Below, in pieces: positions 57,467-64,000 of a stretch of 64,000 nt of DNA; within the stretch, counting starts at the first letter, position 1; every line of letters begins with the position of its first letter. The position numbers were made by a program, and so were the translations under genes. The notes below the pieces were generated by a model. It ran no database searches, was not told the DNA's origin, and saw only the letters and a list, made by a program, of their open reading frames with translations. This stretch comes from Whalleya microplaca (Eukaryota; Ascomycota; Sordariomycetes; Xylariales; Xylariaceae). The stretch is taken from NCBI GenBank assembly GCA_022497155.1, contig MU385773.1, forward strand, positions 208,488-272,487. Reading direction: 5' to 3'.

Positions 57467-57737
57467 GTAATGATCCGACTCATATAGATGTACTATTGCT
57501 GTTAAGACAAGGTCTAGGTCGGAGATGGATCTAGACGTGTTAGATCTTCTCAGTGACCGCATTCCCAAGAGTCTTCGAATATAAAGGATTGGCCCATATA
57601 GCTAGTTGATAAGTGAACTTGAACATTGAAACGAGGAAATTCCGAAAAAAGTGATGGAATATATACGAATATTAGTAGTAAGTACAAGCACGTGGGACGT
57701 CTAAACTATCATATTCTGAAATTCAAAGCATTCGAAT

Positions 57738-59879
57738 CTACATAATATCCACCGTCCCGACATCTGCTTCATCCAATGCCGAGATAACTAAGCGTCTCGT
57801 CTCCGACTGGAGACAATCAATCTGAGCTGTTCGAGGATCGAGCTGGAGAATGCCAATCCGCTCAAACATCCTCACGGACTCAGTAGGAACCAATCTCAAA
57901 ATCAGAGACATATCTGTTTCGTCTTCCACCTGCCGAATCATTCTCAGGCAATAGACCTCAGTTCCGGAAAGGACTTGATATGGGCCAGCCTGGCTCAGAT
58001 CGTAGTCTGGCCAGATTCGAGGGGTCACGTGTCTATCACCGATGCGTACGAAGTACTTCGGGCGCTGGTGGTTGTCGAGGCCGGGTTTATGAAGGAGGGT
58101 CACTGGTAAGATCTGGCTAGTTACGCGAAGAGATGCAGACTTGACTTGTCCGAAGTTATCCAAACCTGCAGGCGTACACCCGCAGTGTTCGATGGATGCG
58201 AATTCGATGCGTTCATCTGGTGTTTCCCTGAAGACTTCGTCATCATAGTAGACCAAACCATCTCGGTAATTGATATGTGTTTCGATGCTGGCCCACGACC
58301 ATGAAGGAGCCCTCCATTCTGGCAGTCGAGGCCTTTTGCAGCTAAAGGTTATCCACAATAGGTCGTCAATAAGCGAGTCTTCGAATAACCCAGCTAGATA
58401 TGACGACTTCCTTTTCTCTCAGAATGACCTTGCCACGCCGCTTAGAGCCGGAAGACGATCACTGGCGATGGTAAGGCGGAGTCCTGTGTAGATCATGACC
58501 AACGACCGCCACATTCGTGCTATAAAATACCTTGCCCGCTTCACCCAGGCGCTGTTGCTCCAATTTCCATCACGGGTCAGCGTTACGGACTCCAAGGCTG
58601 AAGAGTACATTTTTCTCGGATTCGGCAAAGGTATACTGTCTGTGTAGCCAAGGAAACCGATGCTCCCGCATTCACAGCATGCATCACTAGAACATTCAAA
58701 GAAAAGCTCATAGTAACCAAAGTGCAGGACGCGTGGAGATAGCATGCGCTCCTGATAGACCCATGCTCGGGTCATCAGGGGAAACTGGAGGCTGTTGTTG
58801 TCCACTGACAGATCATGATCTATTTTCTCCCGGAAGACAAGATAGTAATCTTCGCCCTCTGGAGTGGTCCCAGAGACCTCGAAGTCTGGGGTTTTTGTAA
58901 ATAAACCGCCATCTCCACTACTTGACTTAGTGGCTGCGATAGTCAAATAGGCATTGTGATAGATCGATGCCATTTGGGCAGACTCGCGTTCCCAATCCGC
59001 TGAATCATCCTGAATAATACACAGAGAGTCAATCCAAATATAATGAATCCCGAAGCGCCTCGTCATCCATATCGCATCTGTGAAAGTTTTAGACAGATCC
59101 TCTCTGCGAATCTCATGCATTCGCTCAGCAAGAGTCAATCTTGTAGTTGTGATAATTTGTTGCGCCCCCCAGCAGTGACTGAGGCACAAGTATTTGTCTA
59201 CTTTGCCGTTTCCTTCGACTAACTGAATTTTGCCATTATGCCTCCCGACATTCACCACCCTAGTTGGCAATTTTGCAAACGAAGGTGAAGCCTGTCGGGA
59301 GGCAGCGCAGTAACTTTTCCATTCCTCTGGATCTTCTCCGTCGGGCACTTCGCTCCCGTGATACTCATCATCGCAATCTTTCAGTCACTTGCCAGCCTTT
59401 TCAAAGGCCTCCTCGGAATTAGTTTCTCTAGATGTTCTCATCGACGTGGGAACGTCATCCCAAGCATCTGGACAGGGACAATCATCGTCTATATTCTTTA
59501 GCAGGATCGGTTTATGATTCAAAGTGTGCGTTCTACCTTCTAGAGTGAAAAATTCAATGGAAAAATTGCTCCCGTCGTTCAACTCACATGTGATAATTTT
59601 ATCACAATCCTTCACCTCTCCAACCCATGTAGTATACAGAAAGTTAAAGTTCACTTTCACGGCCTGGCTAAGCTGAAACTGATGTTGCTGTAGGCATCCT
59701 GCAATCCCCTTCAGAAGAATATTGCAGCAGTAGCATATCTTAGCCGATTGTACAAAGTTAGGTAAGGGTATATCTTCGTTCTTGAAGTTGCGAGTTGGGA
59801 GACTTGCGAGGCGCCTGACCTCGTCCTCCGTCAGGAGAGGCCCCACGCCTTGGAGAGAGTTACATGTCGGGCATAACAT
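57738..59879 (-). pseudogene. HET-domain (heterokaryon incompatibility) gene with two in-frame UGA codons
   Basis: One uninterrupted frame of 713 codons, broken only by TGA at 59385-59387 (codon 165) and TGA at 58419-58421 (codon 487); the natural end is TAG. The HET domain lies between them: YLCLSHCWGAQQIITTT, FTDAIWMTRRFGIHYIWIDS, LCIIQDDSADWERESAQMAS and ATRAWVYQER-type (LMTRAWVYQERMLSPRVLHF). The N-terminus has CPTC and CYCC pairs. Alignment to usual HET sequence suggests the first TGA replaces a Trp (GK-W-LKDC) and the second lies in the ARSF-x-EKRKSSYLAGL helix. HET proteins trigger cell death when unlike fungi fuse and are often inactivated. No frameshift is present, so inactivation looks recent. 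The first stop reads UGA-CUG, close to the UGA-CUA readthrough context. Confidence 0.8.
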
Positions 59880-60668
59880 CGTCAGTCCTTAATCGTCTCC
59901 TTAAATTGCAGGTAGGTGTTGCAGAATTAGGTCATAGACAAATGTACCGTATTGAAACCAGTGAAAAGAGGAACTGCTTGCGCCGTGTCTTCAGCTGACA
60001 CGCACTTTGCAGAGTGTGCATACTCCAATCATGTTGGGGGCTACGAGCTAACCTCACTACGTGGCTGCACTAAAAGATGGCCAATTAGACTTTGATTATA
60101 ACTTAAGAGTTATGAGGTTAGCTTCGCAGTTTAGGAGATATGTGGATACTTCCACTTTACCCGAGTTTTTTAATAATTATAAAAGCGGTTTCTAAACAGT
60201 AGGAATAGGCAATGTCGTATTATTGGTAGAATACCACTTATTAACCTTTAATAAATAAAAATGAAACCCATTTCGAGCTTTGACTTGGCACAATGACTGT
60301 GGCCGAGATGATTTATTGGGTTTGTAAGGTCTCTGTTTAGAAGTGTCAGGCCATGATAATGAATCTTATGAGTATATAATAATACATATATAGTAGGTGA
60401 CCATATAAGTAAACCCGGCAGCTGATTTGCTATCATCAAAGAAGCCTAGCTATTAGATAGGACTGGAGGGTTTGCTCTGTAGGGCTGAGCACAACTGTGG
60501 TTGAGGCTGACTCTATAGCGTACCTATCATAGCCCATCTACGCTTACCGAGCTCCGTATTCTGCTGCTTAGCCACACATGTGTCATCCGATCATGTATAA
60601 AGTCGACAAATCGTCTTCTAGCTGATATAATTGTCATAACGTCCTAAATTACGTTGATATCTAGGCAT
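59880..60668. other. Intergenic, divergent upstream regions
   Basis: A 789 bp gap between the HET gene and the small membrane-protein gene. AT-rich sequence with no supported gene is present around 60100-60270. Confidence 0.4.
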
Positions 60669-61317
60669 ATGTACATTGATAGTACGACGATGTGGTGGGT
60701 GTCCATCCACGTCCTCGCCATTCTCGGCCAGTTCAGTGTGTTCGCAGTTGGCCTCGTGGCCTTCATCTTCGGCCGGGGTACGAATTTCGACCACTTCCCC
60801 TCCCATGACGAGTTCTGGGACGATGCGGAGGCTACTTCGACTTTGCCGTGGGCTGGCTCAGCACTGGCAAGTACATCGCTACATACTGGTATACAGATTG
60901 AGATCCTGGGCGCAATCTGACTTGAGTTTCCATCAGGGCGCCTTCACTACGTTCTTGAGCATCGTCCTCTTCGGTATCCTCTGGAAAGCCGATACGGCGA
61001 ATCGTTCATCCCAGTTCCCTCACTCTAGGAGGGTGTTTAGGAAACTGGCTGTGGTTAACTCAGTCATCATCTCGTTGATCGCCGCCGCCGACATTGGCCT
61101 CGCGGTGGAGGCTGGCAGGTCTGGTAGGAATAATGGGCTTTGCGTCACAGCTGCTATCGGCGGGTAAGTTGATTCTAGCGTTCATCTACTGCTGTCTATC
61201 CTCCTTTGACTCTGCATGCTTCTTAGTAAAGACCTCGGAGTCACTGACTCGAAGATGCGCCAGCGCCCTTTCGATCCTCACTATATGCGCGGATCTGCTG
61301 AGGCTAAGAGTGTCTAG
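60669..61317 (+). CDS. Small multi-pass membrane protein, unknown
   Basis: Model join(60669..60866,60937..61163,61227..61317), 171 residues, phases consistent. I do not recognise the family. Three hydrophobic segments are visible: WWVSIHVLAILGQFSVFAVG (residues 9-28), AFTTFLSIVLFGILW (after the first junction) and NSVIISLIAAADIGLAVEA. Intron 1 requires a GC donor (CTG|GCAAGT) because the nearby GT donor breaks the frame. The C-terminal exon encodes a charged tail ending GSAEAKSV. If intron 2 is not spliced the frame continues into another hydrophobic stretch. It lies beside the AT-rich block that ends the window. Confidence 0.55.
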
Positions 61318-61384
61318 AAAACAAGAACAAAGTGATTATGCTGTGGAGCTTGTCCGGTACAGCTAGACCTGTACAAGTCCCACC

Positions 61385-61545
61385 CACGGGGTTAGTCCCA
61401 TAGTCCCGTAGGACTCCTATAGGAATTTTTTTTTCCCATGGGAGTCTCATGGGACCAATAAAAATTGATGGGACTACCTATAATAGTCCTACCTACAAGT
61501 TAAAAAATACGTGGGACTTTTATAAAATTCCCACGAAAAAAACTT
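61385..61545. repeat. GGGACTA/TAGTCCC-rich block at the edge of the AT-rich region
   Basis: The words TAGTCC, GGGACT and CCCAC recur in both orientations, for example TTAGTCCCATAGTCCCGTAG, CATGGGAGTCTCATGGGACC, GGGACTACC, TAGTCCTACC, GTGGGACTT and TTAGTCCTATT. Several form short inverted pairs. It sits exactly where base composition switches to extreme AT, so it may be the terminus of a transposable element. Confidence 0.5.
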
Positions 61546-64000
61546 AGTCCTATTAAATCTTATGTAAGAAATTAAAATATTAACTAATTATATTATAGCT
61601 ACTTATAAAAATAAGTTTTAATATAATAAAATAATATTAAAATAATTATAGGCAATTAAATATTATTAAAAATTAGCTTTATTATAGCTTATTAGTATTT
61701 AATTAATTATATTCCGGCTAATAAGTTAAAATTAAAAAACTATTAAACTTTTTATTATTTATATTTTTCCGACCTAATTTAAATATTTCTAATTTTAACG
61801 CGCGGCTAATTATAATAAAAGTCGAGTTTTTTTTTAATAGTATTATAAAAAGCATTAATCTTTTAAAAAACGCTTTATTTAATAGTTCCTTAATATAATA
61901 AATTAGTTTATAAATAATAGTTTTAATATTTTTATCGGATTAATTATTTATATATCCGAATAATAAAAAATAATAATTCGACAATTTTTCGATATTATTA
62001 TAAAACTATTTTATAATCTTTTATAATATTTCTTAAATCGAACTAAATAGCTTTTTATAAAAACGGGAATTAAAGAAACTAATATAATATATAATAAAAA
62101 AAAAACAAATATCGGGTACTTAATTTATATTTAAAAACTTCTTTAGTTTAATTTAAATAATAGCTTTATATCCGGTAATTTTAAAAAAAAAACTACCGTA
62201 AAAACTAAAATATAAACGTACCTTACTAATATAAATGTTATAATATATTAAATTATTTTATAATTATTTTATTAATAACGTATTTTAAAATTATAATAGG
62301 TTTAATTTTAGTTAATTTCGATAAATAAAATTACTAAAAATAAATACTATTCCTAATTCTATCTAAACGGAATACCCGAATGCTACAAATAATACCGATA
62401 TTTTTTTATTTTATATAGCGTAATAAAAATTGTCGTTTTTAAATTATAATATCAGAAAATATAAAGCGAAATAAATAATATAAAAAAAGTTTCTTTTCTA
62501 ACGATATAAAAAATTTAAGCAAAAAAATATAAGTAGGTTTAAATATATATAGTTTTTCTTTTGTTTAAATAACCTATTAATTTTATAATATCTTAAACCG
62601 ATTTTTATTAGCAATAATAAAACTAATAGCGTCTAATATTTATTTAAAATAATTTTTATATTAATAAAGTTTCGTATATAAAATATCGATAATAATATAT
62701 TAGCTAGCTTTTTATATATAGTAAAGTTTATATTTAATACTTTAAAAAAATTAAAATAATAAAATAATTATAAAATAATTTTATAATAATTTATAACTAT
62801 TAATTGATTTATTTTTTAAATAATTTTTATATATTTTTAATATTAATATTATTCTCGCTATTATTTTTTTAAAAATATAAATTTATATACTTTCGAAAAT
62901 AGAAAAGTTCGCGAGTAATAAACTTAATTATTACTTTTATTACATTTTATTTATTTATAAGCGAAAGAAAAAAATCGCTTTCGCTTAATTTCTTAATATA
63001 AAGTAATTTAAAGCCTCCCTAAAAAAGTAAAAATTACTTAATAATTATAAGTATATAAAAATTATAAAATAATCGTGAAATAATTAAATATTAAACGTAT
63101 TTTTTAAACTTATATATTAAGTTTTAGAATATCTTTTTTAGTTAGGTATAAAAAATATACTGGCAAAAAAAAGTAAAAATATTAATCGGTAAAGCTATAT
63201 TATTTAAAATTATCTTTTTTGTTACGAAAATAGTATTTTTTTTTAGTCCTTCGTTTATATTAACCTAATCCGCGCTATTATTATTAAAGCTTTCGGAAAT
63301 CTCGGAATATTTCCGCGCGACTTAATTAAAATACTTTTTTTTTTAAAATTAAAAGAAATTAAAATAAAAATAATCCTAAAATAATTAAATATATATTACT
63401 TTATTTCGACTTATATTATTATAATTTATTTTTAAATTTCGGCTTTACAATTAGTTATAATAGGATTCTTTTTTTATTAGGTATCGAATTATCGCTTAAT
63501 TGCTTATTTTAAATTATAGCGGGCTTTTTTTATATCAAAAATTATAAAATCGAGATTTTTCTTTCGCTCCCGAGCCTTTTAAATATTCGGATTAATAAAA
63601 AGTTTATTATCCGGCTTACGCCGCTTTATAACCGGAAATATAATATTAAAATTAATTAGAAACTAATTATTTTATAATTAATTTATATATTTTATAATCG
63701 CATATTTATTTTAAGCCTTTAGAAGTAATAAAGTAGGATTAAAAATAATATTATAACTATAATATAATTATTAAAAAGTTAAAAATATTATAGGAAATTA
63801 TTAAAATAAATATTAGAATTTAAGCGAGAGAAAATAAGGCTAATAGTTAAAAAAATAAGGCTGTTTAAAATCTTAAATTGTTTTTTTTATTTTTAAAAAT
63901 CACGTATTTTTATTATAAAAATAATAAAAATATAACTAATAAAAAAGACTTTTTTAATATATATATATTAAATATAATTTAATAAAAATTATATTATTAA
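61546..64000. repeat. Extremely AT-rich, probably RIP-mutated repeat block
   Basis: For about 2.5 kb to the window end, A and T dominate, TA steps are abundant, CA/TG steps are scarce and no open frame survives. Isolated CG dinucleotides remain (TTCG, CGAA, CGCG). This pattern is typical of DNA processed by repeat-induced point mutation, which converts CpA to TpA in duplicated DNA. The original element cannot be identified by eye. A centromeric or subtelomeric location is possible but not shown. Confidence 0.75.

Noticed and set aside
58419..59387. Internal UGA codons of the HET gene as selenocysteine
   Set aside because: Filamentous ascomycetes lack a known selenocysteine system and HET proteins have no conserved Cys/Sec at these places.
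1..64000. CRISPR array, bacterial operon, rRNA or prophage content
   Set aside because: Gene structure with spliceosomal introns and fungal families throughout; no regularly spaced repeats or rRNA-like sequence found.

Overview
The window is nuclear DNA from a filamentous ascomycete (Pezizomycotina, probably Sordariomycetes). Genes are interrupted by short introns of about 45-150 bp with GTRAGT-type donors and branch points such as TACTAAC. Fungus-restricted families are present (HET, Pop3, DUF4246, kinase-TPR, tandem GRF). No bacterial-style operons, rRNA, complete tRNA or CRISPR array were seen. I rebuilt exon joins by hand. For every spliced model the reading-frame phases add up to a whole number of codons, but no transcript evidence was available.

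Layout. 0-12.8 kb is accessory: a truncated 5' copy of a kinase gene (1547-1743), a large kinase/pseudokinase gene (2207-5477, minus), a divergent kinase-TPR gene (6072-8553, plus), a B-box-bearing direct repeat (8886-9178), an aminoglycoside-phosphotransferase-like pseudogene with one in-frame stop (9412-10673) and an allophanate-hydrolase-type amidase (11478-12839). 13.3-42.9 kb is a conserved housekeeping block: PRCC-domain protein, a conserved fungal protein of unknown function, a 2532-residue USP9X/USP24/USP34-like deubiquitinase, POP3 (RNase P/MRP), an RGG-rich protein, NOC3 and NIP7 head to head, glutamate 5-kinase and ATP23 head to head, and Aurora kinase. 43-61.3 kb is accessory again: a DUF4246 protein, a polytopic membrane protein, a six-exon 2-oxoglutarate/Fe(II) dioxygenase-like gene, a repeat-rich gap with a nested inverted-repeat element, a tandem-GRF zinc-finger protein, a UMP-CMP-kinase-like protein, a HET gene with two in-frame UGA codons, and a small membrane protein. 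From about 61.5 kb to the end the DNA is extremely AT-rich with no open frames, as expected of RIP-degraded repeats.

How the genes relate. NOC3 and NIP7 both serve 60S ribosome assembly and share a 330 bp promoter. POP3 serves rRNA/tRNA processing. Aurora kinase and the deubiquitinase are general cell-cycle and ubiquitin regulators. The two kinase genes at the left, the HET gene and the phosphotransferase remnant belong to families that vary strongly between fungal strains, including self/non-self recognition families. Three in-frame nonsense codons with no frameshifts, and the AT-rich block, point to recent inactivation and repeat-directed mutation in the accessory parts.
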